In this document: piece after piece, positions 17,981 through 27,644 of the stretch
How the letters are laid out: every line of letters begins with the position of its first letter
Position numbering within the stretch: position 1 is the stretch's first letter
NCBI RefSeq assembly: GCF_017488845.2
Contig: NZ_CP083370.1
Coordinates: 124,001-188,000, forward strand
Origin: Ensifer canadensis
GTDB lineage: Bacteria > Pseudomonadota > Alphaproteobacteria > Rhizobiales > Rhizobiaceae
Reading direction: 5' to 3'
Length of the DNA: 64,000 nt
The notes under the pieces: model-generated
Told to the model about the DNA's origin: nothing
The model's input: the letters and a program-made list of their open reading frames with translations, nothing else
The model's database searches: none
Translations under genes and position numbers: made by a program

Positions 17981-19156
17981 GTGAGCGGACTCGAAACTGC
18001 AATCCGAAATGCGCTGGAGCGCTCCGACAGAACCAACGCCGAAACGCGGGCGCGCATCTATCAATCTGCGCGACAGGCGCTGGAAACCGGGCTGCAGAAG
18101 CAGGGAATCGAGGATCAGAACGTCGTCGCCCAGCAGCGCCATCGGCTGGAAGCGGTCATCCATGCGATCGAAACCGAGGAGCGCGCGGCGTTGAAGGCAC
18201 GCCCGGCGCCGACCCCTTCGGTCAGCCTCGACGACGCGGTCACGCCACGCGATACAGCAACGAGCAGGCCCGAGCTGCAGCCGTCCGCGCCCGCTAGCGG
18301 CCGCCGCGAGCCGGCTTTCGCCGGCCAGGCACCGCGCGATGCGCCGAATGACGGTGGGCTTGGCAGCCTTCGCGCCGACCGCGATGGCCCCGTTGTCTCG
18401 ACGGCAGCGGCCGGCGAGGTCGCGGCCAGGCAGTCGCATGAAGGCCGAGGCGCAGTTGCGCCGGAAGCGCGCGCGACGGACGGTCGCAAGCGTCGACGCA
18501 AGCGGGGGCGTCTGCTTTCGCTCGCCATGGTCGTTGCGACGCTTGCCGCCGCGGTCGTGGCTGCCGTCTGGTGGGTCGAGACCAACAATCTGCTGCAGTC
18601 GCCGGCCGCGCGCGATACCAATGTCGCCAACCCGCCGGCAACAGTGGCATCGCAGGATTTCGACGGTGCCGCCGGTCTGCAGACCCTCGGTGCCCAGGAA
18701 GGCTTCACCGGCGACTGGGTCGAGGTGTATGCGCCCGGCAAGACAGGCGCGATCACGCCCGGCCCGCAGGCGACCGCCGAACAGGTCAACGACGATGGCG
18801 GACCGCGCGCCCTGCTGACATCTGGGAATGCCGATGCCGACGGTGACGTGACCATCGAGATCCCGGCCGCGATCCTGGCCGAGCTTTCAGGCAAGACGTC
18901 GACACTGGCGTTGACCGTCCAGGCCGCACCTGGCAAGTCGACCGAGTTTGCGGTGGAGTGCAACTTCTCTTCGCTGGGCGAGTGCGGTCGCCACCGTTTC
19001 ACCCTGCATGACGAACGGGTCGACATGCTGTTCAAGGTCACCTTCGATCGCAGCCTTGCGCCGAGTGCTGCCGGGCAGATCGTCATCAACAGCGACATCA
19101 GCGGCGGCGGCAAGGGCATGAACCTTTACGCCATCCGCGTCCTGCCGGGTCAATAA
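17981..19156 (+). CDS. unknown single-pass membrane protein
   Basis: This protein of 391 residues begins at GTG 17981, six bases after AGAAGGA. The N-terminal cytoplasmic part (about 1-60) is helical, with SGLETAIRNALERSD and repeated Arg/Glu heptads. A disordered Ala/Pro/Arg-rich linker (about 60-170) follows, then a basic anchor RKRRRKRGR, one transmembrane helix (about 178-198) and a periplasmic C-terminal domain with two Cys residues in ECNFSSLGECGRHRF. I know of no characterised relative. The likely topology, cytoplasm in and beta-rich domain out, suggests a cell-envelope or sensing role, but none is shown. Confidence 0.72.
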   Translation: MSGLETAIRNALERSDRTNAETRARIYQSARQALETGLQKQGIEDQNVVAQQRHRLEAVIHAIETEERAALKARPAPTPSVSLDDAVTPRDTATSRPELQPSAPASGRREPAFAGQAPRDAPNDGGLGSLRADRDGPVVSTAAAGEVAARQSHEGRGAVAPEARATDGRKRRRKRGRLLSLAMVVATLAAAVVAAVWWVETNNLLQSPAARDTNVANPPATVASQDFDGAAGLQTLGAQEGFTGDWVEVYAPGKTGAITPGPQATAEQVNDDGGPRALLTSGNADADGDVTIEIPAAILAELSGKTSTLALTVQAAPGKSTEFAVECNFSSLGECGRHRFTLHDERVDMLFKVTFDRSLAPSAAGQIVINSDISGGGKGMNLYAIRVLPGQ

Positions 19157-19200
19157 TCCCAACGCAGGTGGGTATAGACCGACGGGCGGCCGGCTGACGC

Positions 19201-19308
19201 TAAAGCGCGTCCCGATCTCAAGTGTTCTCTTGTTGCGCTTTACAGCGCCGCGCGTCTTTTCTTGCGCATGTCGTTGTCGCAAAATCGCTGCGCACTTTTG
19301 CGCGACAG
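19201..19308 (-). repeat. mosaic intergenic repeat, family B copy B3 with an embedded family A piece
   Basis: Read on the minus strand this copy begins TGTCGCGCAAAAGTGCGCAGCG, continues with TTTTGCGACAACGACATGCGC and ends GGGACGCGCTTTA as in B1 and B2. In its middle, however, it carries AAAGACGCGCGGCGCTGTAAAGCG, which is half of the family A second palindrome. It lies between convergent genes. Confidence 0.75.
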
Positions 19309-19317
19309 GCCGCGGGC

Positions 19318-20214
19318 CTATTTCAGGAAGCCGGGGCCCGAGCCGATGATCTTGTCATCGACCTCGCCGATGGCGTCCTTGTCCTTGCCCTCATAATCGA
19401 GCTTGGAAAGCATGTGCCGAATGAGGTTGAGACGGGCGCGCCGCTTGTCGTTGCCACGCACCACGGTCCATGGCGCCTGGTCCGTATGGGTCTCTTTCAG
19501 CATCTGGTTGCGCTTATCGGTATAATCGTCCCATTTGTTGAGTGCGGCGATATCCATCGGCGACAGCTTCCAGATTTTCAGAGGATCATGGCAGCGGTCG
19601 TGAAAGCGCTTGAGCTGCATCTCGCGGCCGATGTTGATCCAGAATTTGAAGAACTGAATGTCTTCGTGCACGATCATCTTTTCAAAGCGCGGCACCTGCT
19701 TCAGGAATTGCTCGTGCTGCTCGGGCGTGCAGAAGCCCATGACCGGCTCGACGCCGGCGCGGTTGTACCAAGAGCGGTCGTAGAGAACGAGTTCGCCTGA
19801 TGTCGGCATCGTCGCGATGTAGCGCTGGAAGTACCATTGCCCACGCTCGGTTTCTGTCGGCTTCGTCAGCGCGACGACGCGCGCCCAGCGGGGGTTCAGG
19901 TTGCCGCTGGTCGCATGGATCGCGCCGCCCTTGCCGGCCGCGTCGCGGCCCTCGAACAGGGCGATGATGCGCTTGCCGGTTGCCTGCTGCCAGAGTTGCA
20001 GCTTGACCAGTTCGATCTGCAGCTTTTCCAGCGTCTTCAGGTATTCATCGTCGTCGAGCTTCTTCTTGTAGGGGTAGTCGTCGGAGGAGAACGCGGCCTC
20101 GTCGATCCACTTCGGCAATTCGGGATTGTCGATGTCGAAGAGCCGCTTCTTGCCGCCGATATCGAGTTCTACCGCCCGGCTTTCGGTCTTCGTTGCTGCC
20201 TGCGTTGACGCCAT
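19318..20214 (-). CDS. ppk2: polyphosphate kinase 2
   Basis: This PPK2-family protein of 298 residues transfers phosphate between polyphosphate and nucleotides, usually favouring GDP or ADP phosphorylation. Walker [10 protein letters not shown], the lid-region residues, Walker [17 protein letters not shown] and the C-terminal [23 protein letters not shown] are all intact. ATG 20214 (MASTQAA) has GAGGAA upstream. It is divergent from phoR, so polyphosphate metabolism adjoins the phosphate regulon. Class I PPK2 length fits. Confidence 0.94.
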   Translation of the reverse strand: MASTQAATKTESRAVELDIGGKKRLFDIDNPELPKWIDEAAFSSDDYPYKKKLDDDEYLKTLEKLQIELVKLQLWQQATGKRIIALFEGRDAAGKGGAIHATSGNLNPRWARVVALTKPTETERGQWYFQRYIATMPTSGELVLYDRSWYNRAGVEPVMGFCTPEQHEQFLKQVPRFEKMIVHEDIQFFKFWINIGREMQLKRFHDRCHDPLKIWKLSPMDIAALNKWDDYTDKRNQMLKETHTDQAPWTVVRGNDKRRARLNLIRHMLSKLDYEGKDKDAIGEVDDKIIGSGPGFLK

Positions 20215-20345
20215 TTGGTCTTCCTCCAGCCCGAGCGATTTCCTGTGAGGAGGCCACAATTGCATTGCGGATTCAAGCGCGTCGTGAAAATCATGTCATG
20301 AACGGTCGCTATCTCTCGACCATTTAGGGTCGGGAGGAAGACAAA

Positions 20346-21617
20346 GTGATTCATGAGGATATCGTGCTGGACGGTTCCAAGGCGTTCTGGCGGATGCTCG
20401 TGCCGCGACTGAAGGCAGAACGTTGGCTCCTCGGCCTGACGGCGCTGCTCGCCGCGCTTGCGACCGTCGCCGGCATTCATTTCCTCGTCGTGCTGCCGTT
20501 CTGGATCGTGCTTGCCGCAGCCCTGCTCAACCGCAGCGCGCCTTCGGTGCTACCGAAGGCCGCAAAAGCGGCAAAGGTGGCCGCGGTTGCGGGCGCGGCC
20601 AGCGACGCCCTGATCCCAGCCCTGAACGCGCTCGATATGCCGGTGCTGGTGGTGGCTGTCGATGAAACGGTCGTCTTCCAGAACATCGCTGCCGAAAAGG
20701 CTTTCGGCACCATCCCGCCCAACAGCTATCTTGCCGCCCGCGTTCGCTCGCCCGGCATTCTCGATATGGTCCGCGAGACGATCGCGACCGGCAAGATCAA
20801 CCAGATCGAGCACACCGAGCGGCTGCCGTCCGATGCCGTCTATGTGGTCCGGGTGGCGCCAGCCGAAATCGGTGGCGATGGCCCATGGCGCCGGATCTTT
20901 CTCTTGACCTACCGCGATATTTCGCAGGCCCGCCGCATCGATCGCATGCGCTCTGACTTCGTCGCCAACGCCAGCCACGAGTTGCGCACGCCGCTGGCGT
21001 CGCTGCGCGGCTTCATCGAAACCATGCAAGGCCCGGCGCGCAACGACGCGAAGGCGCAGGAGAAGTTCTTCGGCATCATGCACGAGCAGGCGACGCGCAT
21101 GAGCCGCCTCGTCGACGACCTCCTGTCGCTGTCGCGGCTGGAGCTGAAATCGCACATCGCGCCAGACGATACGATCGATCTGCGGCCGCTGCTCGGCCAT
21201 GTCCGCGACAGTCTTGCTCCGCTTGCGGGCGATCTTGACGTGACGATCACGCTGACAATGCCCGAGACGCCTGTGGTCGTTCAGGGGGATCGCGACGAAC
21301 TGATCGAGGTTTTCGAGAACCTGATCGAGAATGCCTGCAAATACGGCCAGGAAGGCAAGAGGGTCGATGTCGAGCTTTCCGGCGACGACGGCGGGCAGGC
21401 GGAGGTCGTGGTCAGAGACTACGGCCCCGGCATTCCGGCCGAGCATGTGCCGCGCATCACCGAGCGGTTCTATCGCGTCAATGTGGAGGCCAGCCGCTCG
21501 AAAAAGGGCACCGGTCTCGGCCTTGCGATCGTCAAGCACATCCTGACCCGCCACCGCGCGCGGCTCCTGATCCACTCGGAGTTGGGCAAGGGCACGGTGT
21601 TTACCGTGCGCTTTTGA
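20346..21617 (+). CDS. phoR: phosphate regulon sensor histidine kinase
   Basis: PhoR, 423 residues, senses phosphate status through the Pst-PhoU complex and controls PhoB. An N-terminal membrane anchor (about 25-60) is followed by a PAS-like domain (about 95-185), HisKA with NASHELRTPLASLRGF (His about 211), and an ATPase domain with ENACKYGQEG and KKGTGLGLAIVKH. The start is GTG 20346, preceded by GGGAGGAAG. No ATG lies near in this frame. It heads the cluster phoR-pstS-pstC-pstA-pstB-phoU-phoB. Confidence 0.93.
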   Translation: MIHEDIVLDGSKAFWRMLVPRLKAERWLLGLTALLAALATVAGIHFLVVLPFWIVLAAALLNRSAPSVLPKAAKAAKVAAVAGAASDALIPALNALDMPVLVVAVDETVVFQNIAAEKAFGTIPPNSYLAARVRSPGILDMVRETIATGKINQIEHTERLPSDAVYVVRVAPAEIGGDGPWRRIFLLTYRDISQARRIDRMRSDFVANASHELRTPLASLRGFIETMQGPARNDAKAQEKFFGIMHEQATRMSRLVDDLLSLSRLELKSHIAPDDTIDLRPLLGHVRDSLAPLAGDLDVTITLTMPETPVVVQGDRDELIEVFENLIENACKYGQEGKRVDVELSGDDGGQAEVVVRDYGPGIPAEHVPRITERFYRVNVEASRSKKGTGLGLAIVKHILTRHRARLLIHSELGKGTVFTVRF

Positions 21618-21678
21618 CATATTGGCGCGGGATAATGCCGCTGTGTTCATTTTTCATTATTATTTTCAATGACATGAG

Positions 21679-21711
21679 CTGTCATAAATGTTTCGCGAAA
21701 CTGACATAAAA
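21679..21711 (+). promoter_or_regulatory. PHO box upstream of pstS
   Basis: CTGTCATAAAT at 21679 and CTGACATAAAA at 21701 are two good 11-base PhoB half-sites exactly 22 bases apart, with a degenerate middle unit GTTTCGCGAAA. They lie 101 bases before the pstS start, and AT-rich DNA lies just upstream. The rhizobial PHO-box pattern of 11-base direct repeats is satisfied. Confidence 0.85.
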
Positions 21712-21811
21712 GGTGTGGCTATCGGCGGCTAGTTAGGGGCAGCCGATCAAACGGCGAAGAGCGCTGCAACGCTTGGCGCACTCAACACCAGCCCATTCCG
21801 GGAGAACTTTT

Positions 21812-22846
21812 ATGAAAGCTCTTAAACTCACCGTAGCGGCGCTTGTCGCATCCGCCGCATTCGCCGGCGTGGCTGCCGCGCGCGATCAGGTTCAGGTCGC
21901 CGGCTCCTCGACCGTTCTTCCCTACGCAAAGATCGTCGCCGAGACGTTCGGCGAAACGTTCCCGGACTTCAAGACCCCGGTTGTCGAATCCGGCGGCTCC
22001 TCGGCCGGCCTGAAGGAATTCTGCAAGGGCGTTGGCCCTGATACCATCGACATCGCCAACTCCTCCCGCAAGATCAAGGACAGCGAAGTCGAGGCCTGCA
22101 AGGCCGCCGGCGTCACCGAGATCCAGGAAATCCAGATCGGTTATGACGGCATCGTCTTCGCAACCGACGCCGGCAACGCCGACCTCGCCCTGAAGCCCGT
22201 TGATCTCTACAAGGGTCTGGCTGCCGAAATCGTCGTCGACGGCAAGCTCGTTGCCAACCCTTACAAGAAGTGGTCTGAAGTCAACTCCGCTCTGCCGGAC
22301 GCCGACATCGCCGCCTTCATCCCGGGCGAAAAGCACGGCACGCGCGAAGTCTTCGAAGAGAAGATCCTGGCCGCAGGTTGCAAGGAAGCTGGCGCCATTG
22401 ACGTCATCAAGGCCGCCGTTGCCGATGAGAAGCAGCAGCACAGCAAGTGCGTCGCAGTCCGCAAGGACGGCATGGCTGTCGACATCGACGGCGACTACAC
22501 CGAAACGCTGGCCCGTATCGCTGCCAACAAGAACGGCATCGGCGTATTCGGCCTGTCCTTCTACGAAAACAACGCCGACAAGCTGAAGGTCGCCACCGTC
22601 AACGGCATCGTTCCGTCGACCGAAACGATCGCTTCCGGCGAATACCCGGTTTCCCGCCCGCTGTACTTCTACGTCAAGAAGGCACATCTCGGCGTTATCG
22701 CGGGCCTCAAGGAATATGTTGAGTTCTTCCTCGACGATCAGATGATCGGCCCGGAAAGCCCGCTTGCAGAATACGGCCTCGTCGCTGCTCCGGACGCCGA
22801 GCGCGAAGAAGTTCGCAAGGCTTTCGCAGCCGGCAACATGCTCTGA
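21812..22846 (+). CDS. pstS: periplasmic phosphate-binding protein
   Basis: PstS, 344 residues, has a signal peptide (MKALKLTVAALVASAAFAG...AAA). Phosphate-binding motifs include QVAGSSTVLPYAKIVAE near the mature start, VESGGSSAGLKEFC, ANSSRKIKDSE, and GTREVFEEKI. It delivers phosphate to PstCAB. ATG 21812 follows GGGAGAAC. A PHO box lies upstream and a strong hairpin downstream, which together fit high, separately stabilised expression relative to the permease genes. Confidence 0.96.
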   Translation: MKALKLTVAALVASAAFAGVAAARDQVQVAGSSTVLPYAKIVAETFGETFPDFKTPVVESGGSSAGLKEFCKGVGPDTIDIANSSRKIKDSEVEACKAAGVTEIQEIQIGYDGIVFATDAGNADLALKPVDLYKGLAAEIVVDGKLVANPYKKWSEVNSALPDADIAAFIPGEKHGTREVFEEKILAAGCKEAGAIDVIKAAVADEKQQHSKCVAVRKDGMAVDIDGDYTETLARIAANKNGIGVFGLSFYENNADKLKVATVNGIVPSTETIASGEYPVSRPLYFYVKKAHLGVIAGLKEYVEFFLDDQMIGPESPLAEYGLVAAPDAEREEVRKAFAAGNML

Positions 22847-22855
22847 TACTGACAA

Positions 22856-22884
22856 GCCCCGGCGCGATGGTCTCGCGCCGGGGC
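22856..22884 (+). terminator. stabilising or attenuating hairpin between pstS and pstC
   Basis: GCCCCGGCGCGA and TCGCGCCGGGGC form a perfect 12-bp stem with a five-base loop ten bases after the pstS stop. No U-tract follows. Such hairpins after binding-protein genes usually stabilise the upstream message and lower downstream expression. Confidence 0.65.
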
Positions 22885-22941
22885 ATGCCTCCATCCGAAC
22901 TGCCGGCAGCGCATTGAGCGTCACGCCGCGGAGACGTGCCG

Positions 22942-24426
22942 ATGAGTACTTCATTTCTTCTTTTGCTCATTGTTGTAATTGGTTTTATTTCTTATTTTGG
23001 GGGTCGTGCGCGCTCCTTCGCACAGGCTGGCGGCAAGCTCTCCAATCTGCATTCCTTACCCGGCTATCACGGCAGCTATGTCGCCATCTGGGCGATCCTT
23101 CCAGCGGCGCTCGTACTCGGCGCCTGGCTCGTCGCCGCGCCCATGTATATCGACTCCAGCACCCGGGCGACCTTGCCCGAGACGGTGCAGACGCAGGGCG
23201 GCGCCACGGTCGAGCTGGCGCTTGGCCAGGTCAAGTCGGTCGCCGGCGGCCTGAAGCGGTTGACGGCCGAAGAAGTTTCGGCGCTTGAAAGCGGTTCGGC
23301 CAATCTTCGCTCGACGCTTGCGGCCAAGGGCGTGGCTCTTGCCGGCGAGGGCGAACCCTACATGATCACCGCCGCCCAGCATTTCAACGCGATGAGCGCC
23401 ACCAATCGCTGGCTGATGAGCGCCGTCGTCCTGCTGATCGCGATTGCCGGCGGCTTTTATGCCATCCGCAACATCGCCACCCGCTTCCGCGCCCGCAACC
23501 AGGTCGAGCGCGTCATGCTCGGCGCGCTGATCGTAGCGTCCTCGATCGCCATCCTGACGACGGTCGGCATCATCGCCTCTATGCTGTCGGAAGCCGGCCG
23601 CTTCTTCACGATGGTTTCACCCTTCGAGTTCTTCTTCGGCACGGTCTGGGACCCCCGGTTTGCTGCCGCCGGAAGCGGTGGCTCCTCCGGCCAGTTCGGC
23701 CTGATCCCGCTTCTCGCCGGTACGCTCTACATCGCCTTCGTCGCCATGCTGTTTGCGGTGCCGATCGGCCTGTTTGCCGCCATCTACATGGCGGAATATG
23801 CCAGCCCACGACTGCGTTCGACGGCAAAGCCCCTGCTCGAAGTGCTCGCCGGCATCCCGACCATCGTCTACGGTTTCTTCGCACTTGTGACCGTCGGCCC
23901 ATTCCTGCGCGATATCTCTGCCCAACTGAACGGTCTCGTCACCGGCAATTATCAGAACTTCATCCAGGCACAGAGCGTCGTGACCGCCGGCATCGTCATG
24001 GGCATCATGCTGATCCCGTTCGTGTCCTCGCTTTCCGATGACATCATTACCCAGGTACCGCGGGCCCTGCGCGACGGTTCGCTCGGCCTTGGTGCCACCC
24101 GCTCCGAGACAGTCAAGAAGGTCATCCTTCCCGCAGCACTTCCGGGCATTGTCGGCGCTCTGCTTTTGACCGCCTCGCGTGCCGTCGGCGAGACGATGAT
24201 CGTGGTGCTTGCCGCCGGTGTCGCGGCCCGCATGCAAATCAATCCTTTCGAGCCGATGACCACGGTGACGGTGAAGATCGTCAACCAGCTGACGGGTGAC
24301 CTTGAGTTCACCTCGCCGCAGACGCTGGTTGCCTTCGCACTCGGCATCACGCTCTTCGTTATCACGCTCGGCCTCAACATTTACGCGCTCTACATCGTGC
24401 GCAAATATCGGGAACAGTACGAATGA
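22942..24426 (+). CDS. pstC: phosphate ABC transporter permease PstC
   Basis: PstC, 494 residues, is one of the two membrane subunits. The N-terminal half is longer than in enterics, with two extra hydrophobic segments and an extracytoplasmic loop, as in other rhizobia. The C-terminal half holds the ABC permease core including the EAA-type loop (ALRDGSLGLGATRSETVKKVILPAALPGI). ATG 22942 is preferred over GTG 22936 by spacing from GGAGA. It overlaps pstA by four bases. Confidence 0.94.
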   Translation: MSTSFLLLLIVVIGFISYFGGRARSFAQAGGKLSNLHSLPGYHGSYVAIWAILPAALVLGAWLVAAPMYIDSSTRATLPETVQTQGGATVELALGQVKSVAGGLKRLTAEEVSALESGSANLRSTLAAKGVALAGEGEPYMITAAQHFNAMSATNRWLMSAVVLLIAIAGGFYAIRNIATRFRARNQVERVMLGALIVASSIAILTTVGIIASMLSEAGRFFTMVSPFEFFFGTVWDPRFAAAGSGGSSGQFGLIPLLAGTLYIAFVAMLFAVPIGLFAAIYMAEYASPRLRSTAKPLLEVLAGIPTIVYGFFALVTVGPFLRDISAQLNGLVTGNYQNFIQAQSVVTAGIVMGIMLIPFVSSLSDDIITQVPRALRDGSLGLGATRSETVKKVILPAALPGIVGALLLTASRAVGETMIVVLAAGVAARMQINPFEPMTTVTVKIVNQLTGDLEFTSPQTLVAFALGITLFVITLGLNIYALYIVRKYREQYE

Positions 24427-25745
24427 CCGACATCGCTTCCCCGGCCGTCCGGATCTCCGTCCGCCCCGCATCCGCCAAGCGTGATATCGGCATCAAGCGT
24501 CGCTACGCGGCCGAGCGTCGGTTCCGTGCCTATGGCATCAGCGCCATCAGTCTTGGCCTGTTCTTCCTCGCTCTGCTGCTGTGGACGGTGATCTCCAACG
24601 GCTACACCGCGTTCCAGCAGACGACGATCACGCTGCCGATCGAATTCACCGAAAAGGTCATCGATCCCAAGGGTGAGCGCGCGACCGACGGCAAGGTGCT
24701 GGTGGCGGCCAACTATCCGCTGCTGGTCCGCGATGCGCTGATCAAGCAGCTCGGCATCGATCCGAGCAATCGTCCGCTGGTCAAGCGGGCCACCGACATG
24801 GTGTCTGCAAGCTCCCGCACGCTGTTGCGCGACATCGTCGTCGCCGACCCGTCGGTTATCGGCAAGACCATACCGGTGACACTGCTCGCCGAAGCCAATG
24901 TCGACTCCGCCTTCAAGGGGCAGATCGACCTGAAGGTCGATGAGAGCAAGCGCAAGGTCAAGGACCAGCAGGTCACCTGGATGAACGAGCTTGCAAGCGC
25001 CGGCGTCCTGAAGAAGAGCTTCAACACCGGCATCTTCACCTTCGGTGCCTCGAGCCGTCCGGAAGCGGCAGGCGTCGGCGTTGCCGCCCTCGGTTCGCTG
25101 TTCATGATGCTGATCGTGCTCGTGCTGTCGCTGCCGATCGGCGTTGCCGCCTCGATCTATCTCGAAGAGTTTGCGCCGAAGAACCGGCTGACCGATCTCA
25201 TCGAGGTCAACATCAACAATCTCGCCGCCGTTCCGTCGATCGTCTACGGTCTCTTGGGGTTGGCCGTATTCATCAACTTCGCCGGCATGCCGCGCTCGGC
25301 CGCCCTCGTCGGCGGCCTGGTGCTGACGCTGATGACCCTGCCGACGATCATCATCGCCACCCGTGCAGCGTTGAAGGCGGTCCCGCCGTCGATCCGCTCG
25401 GCAGCGCTCGGTCTCGGTGCGTCGAAGATGCAGACCATCTTCCACCACGTCCTGCCGCTGGCGATGCCGGGCATCCTGACCGGCACGATCATCGGTCTCG
25501 CCCATGCACTTGGCGAAACCGCGCCGCTGCTGTTGATCGGCATGGTCGCCTTCGTCGTCGATTATCCCGGCTCGCCGATGGAGCCGTCGACCGCGCTGCC
25601 GGTGCAGATCTACATGTGGGCCAACGAGGCGGAACGCGCCTTCGTCGAGCGCACATCCGGCGCGATCATCATTCTTCTCATCTTCCTCGTCGTCATGAAC
25701 CTTGGCGCCATTCTGTTGCGACGTCGCTTTGAGCGCCGTTGGTAG
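24423..25745 (+). CDS. pstA: phosphate ABC transporter permease PstA
   Basis: PstA, 440 residues, has a long N-terminal extension of the DUF3333 type (about residues 20-200) found in alphaproteobacteria, then the permease core with the loop [28 protein letters not shown]. It overlaps pstC by ATGA, so translation is coupled. Together with PstC it forms the phosphate channel. Confidence 0.94.
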   Translation: MTDIASPAVRISVRPASAKRDIGIKRRYAAERRFRAYGISAISLGLFFLALLLWTVISNGYTAFQQTTITLPIEFTEKVIDPKGERATDGKVLVAANYPLLVRDALIKQLGIDPSNRPLVKRATDMVSASSRTLLRDIVVADPSVIGKTIPVTLLAEANVDSAFKGQIDLKVDESKRKVKDQQVTWMNELASAGVLKKSFNTGIFTFGASSRPEAAGVGVAALGSLFMMLIVLVLSLPIGVAASIYLEEFAPKNRLTDLIEVNINNLAAVPSIVYGLLGLAVFINFAGMPRSAALVGGLVLTLMTLPTIIIATRAALKAVPPSIRSAALGLGASKMQTIFHHVLPLAMPGILTGTIIGLAHALGETAPLLLIGMVAFVVDYPGSPMEPSTALPVQIYMWANEAERAFVERTSGAIIILLIFLVVMNLGAILLRRRFERRW

Positions 25746-25758
25746 TGAGGTAATTACT

Positions 25759-26574
25759 ATGAACATCATGTCAGAAGCAGCAGTCGAAAAAGCCTTGGAT
25801 CAGAAAATGAACACCGTGCCCTACAAGATGATCGGCAAGGATGTGTCGGTCTACTACGGCGAGAAGCGTGCGCTTTTCGACGTCAATCTCAATATCCGCG
25901 AGAACACGGTGACAGCGCTGATCGGCCCTTCGGGCTGCGGCAAGTCGACCTTCCTGCGCACGCTGAACCGCATGAACGACACCATCGAGAACTGCCGCGT
26001 CACCGGCAAGATCACGCTCGATGAAGACGACATCTACGACCCGACGATCGACGTCGTGGAACTGCGAGCCCGCGTCGGCATGGTGTTCCAGAAGCCGAAC
26101 CCGTTCCCGAAGTCGATCTACGACAACGTCGCCTACGGCCCGCGCATCCACGGGCTTGCCCGCACCAAGTCTGAGTTCGACGAAGTCGTCGAGACCAGCC
26201 TGCAGAAGGCTGGTTTGTGGAACGAGGTGAAGGATCGCCTGCAGGAGCCGGGCACCGGTCTTTCGGGCGGCCAGCAGCAGCGTCTGTGCATCGCGCGCGC
26301 CGTTGCCGTCAGCCCTGAAGTGATCCTGATGGACGAGCCCTGTTCGGCGCTCGATCCGATCGCGACGGCCAAGGTCGAGGAACTGATCCACGAGCTGCGT
26401 ACCAACTTCACGATCGTCATCGTCACCCACTCGATGCAGCAGGCGGCGCGTGTTTCGCAGCGCACTGCCATGTTCCACCTCGGCAATCTTGTCGAGGAGA
26501 ACGACACCGACAAGATGTTCACCAATCCGGATGACCAGCGTACCCAGGACTACATCATGGGCCGGTTCGGTTGA
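25759..26574 (+). CDS. pstB: phosphate ABC transporter ATP-binding protein
   Basis: PstB, 271 residues, is the ATPase of the Pst transporter. It shows Walker [11 protein letters not shown]-loop [15 protein letters not shown], signature [14 protein letters not shown], Walker [14 protein letters not shown] and the H-loop IVTHSM. The start at ATG 25759 (MNIMSEAA) has GTGAGG upstream; the frame open before it overlaps pstA and is not used. Confidence 0.97.
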   Translation: MNIMSEAAVEKALDQKMNTVPYKMIGKDVSVYYGEKRALFDVNLNIRENTVTALIGPSGCGKSTFLRTLNRMNDTIENCRVTGKITLDEDDIYDPTIDVVELRARVGMVFQKPNPFPKSIYDNVAYGPRIHGLARTKSEFDEVVETSLQKAGLWNEVKDRLQEPGTGLSGGQQQRLCIARAVAVSPEVILMDEPCSALDPIATAKVEELIHELRTNFTIVIVTHSMQQAARVSQRTAMFHLGNLVEENDTDKMFTNPDDQRTQDYIMGRFG

Positions 26575-26630
26575 TGGCCGAAGCTCCTCTTCACCCCGTT
26601 TCCTGAACGCGCCCGCAAGGATCGAAGACT

Positions 26631-27341
26631 ATGTCCATGCACATAATGTCCGCCTACGACGAAGAACTGAAATATCTCACGCGCCGCATCTCCGAGATGG
26701 GCGGGCTTGCCGAGCAGATGGTGGGCGAATCCGTTCGTGCGCTTGTCAATTCTGACCTCGCCTTGGCGCAGAAGGTGATCTCCGACGACACCATCCTCGA
26801 TGAAGCCGAACGCCAGATCGGCGAAAAGGCAATCGTCACCATCGCCAAGCGCCAGCCCGTTGCTGCCGACCTGCGCGAGATCATGGGATCGATCCGCATC
26901 GCGTCCGATCTGGAGCGCGTCGGCGACCTCGGCAAGAACAACGCCAAGCGTGTCATCGCGGTTGCCGGCTCCGGCATCCCGCGCAAGCTGGCGCGCGGTC
27001 TCGAACACCTGGCAGAGCTTGCGCTGGTGCAGCTCAAGGAAGTCCTCGACGTCTACGCTTCCCGCTCGCCGGAGAAGGCCAACAGCATCCGCGAGCGCGA
27101 CGAGGAGATCGACGCGATCTACACCTCGCTGTTCCGCGAGCTGCTCACCTACATGATGGAAGATCCGCGCAACATCACGCCCTGCACGCATCTTCTCTTC
27201 TGTGCCAAGAACATCGAGCGTATCGGCGACCACGCCACCAATATCGCCGAGACGATCTACTACATGGCGACGGGCGCGCAGCCGGAAGGCGAGCGTCCGA
27301 AGGACGACAATACGTCGACGCTGGGTGCCGTGAAGGACTAA
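26631..27341 (+). CDS. phoU: phosphate signalling regulator PhoU
   Basis: PhoU, 236 residues, is a two-repeat three-helix-bundle protein that links the Pst transporter to PhoR and represses the regulon when phosphate is ample. Both repeats show the metal-binding E/DxxxD pattern (DLERVGDLGKNNAKR and NIERIGDHATNIAE). ATG 26631 follows AAGGA; an ATG two codons in is also possible. It ends two bases before repeat B1. Confidence 0.95.
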   Translation: MSMHIMSAYDEELKYLTRRISEMGGLAEQMVGESVRALVNSDLALAQKVISDDTILDEAERQIGEKAIVTIAKRQPVAADLREIMGSIRIASDLERVGDLGKNNAKRVIAVAGSGIPRKLARGLEHLAELALVQLKEVLDVYASRSPEKANSIRERDEEIDAIYTSLFRELLTYMMEDPRNITPCTHLLFCAKNIERIGDHATNIAETIYYMATGAQPEGERPKDDNTSTLGAVKD

Positions 27342-27342
27342 C

Positions 27343-27444
27343 GCATGTCGCGCAAAAGTGCGCAGCGGTTTTGCGATAACGACATGTGCAAAAACAAGAA
27401 CTTAAAGCACAACAAGCGCATCTTAGAGATCGCGACGCGCTTTA
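27343..27444 (+). repeat. intergenic repeat, family B copy B1
   Basis: This copy runs from GCATGTCGCGCAAAAGTGCG through CGGTTTTGCGATAACGACATG to ATCGCGACGCGCTTTA. It is close to B2 at 31912. It contains an inverted repeat (GCATGTCG...CGACATG) with inner pairing of CGCAAAA and TTTTGCG. It separates phoU from phoB. Confidence 0.8.
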
Positions 27445-27598
27445 AGACCCGGATACGTTCGAGTGCCTGCTTATGAACCTGCTCCGGTCGCAGCCCTGGT
27501 TGCGGCCCTGCTCTACTGCGTCTGAAGCTATACGTTTTCGCGCGTGCCTATGAAAACGCGCGGAGTGCTCCAGATTCTATATGTTCGAGCATCTCTTT

Positions 27599-27614
27599 GC
27601 GTTCGATCGAACGC
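27599..27614. promoter_or_regulatory. 16-bp perfect palindrome upstream of phoB
   Basis: GCGTTCGATCGAACGC is perfectly self-complementary and lies 30 bases before the phoB start, probably within its 5' leader. It may be a regulator site or a short RNA hairpin. I see no other copy in the window. Confidence 0.4.
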
Positions 27615-27644
27615 GAGACGCTCTGGGTAAGGAGACGTTGCCTG

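Noticed and set aside
20266..20345. PHO box between ppk2 and phoR
   Set aside because: Only isolated TGTCATGA-like and ATGACAT-like words are seen, without the 11- or 22-base spacing.
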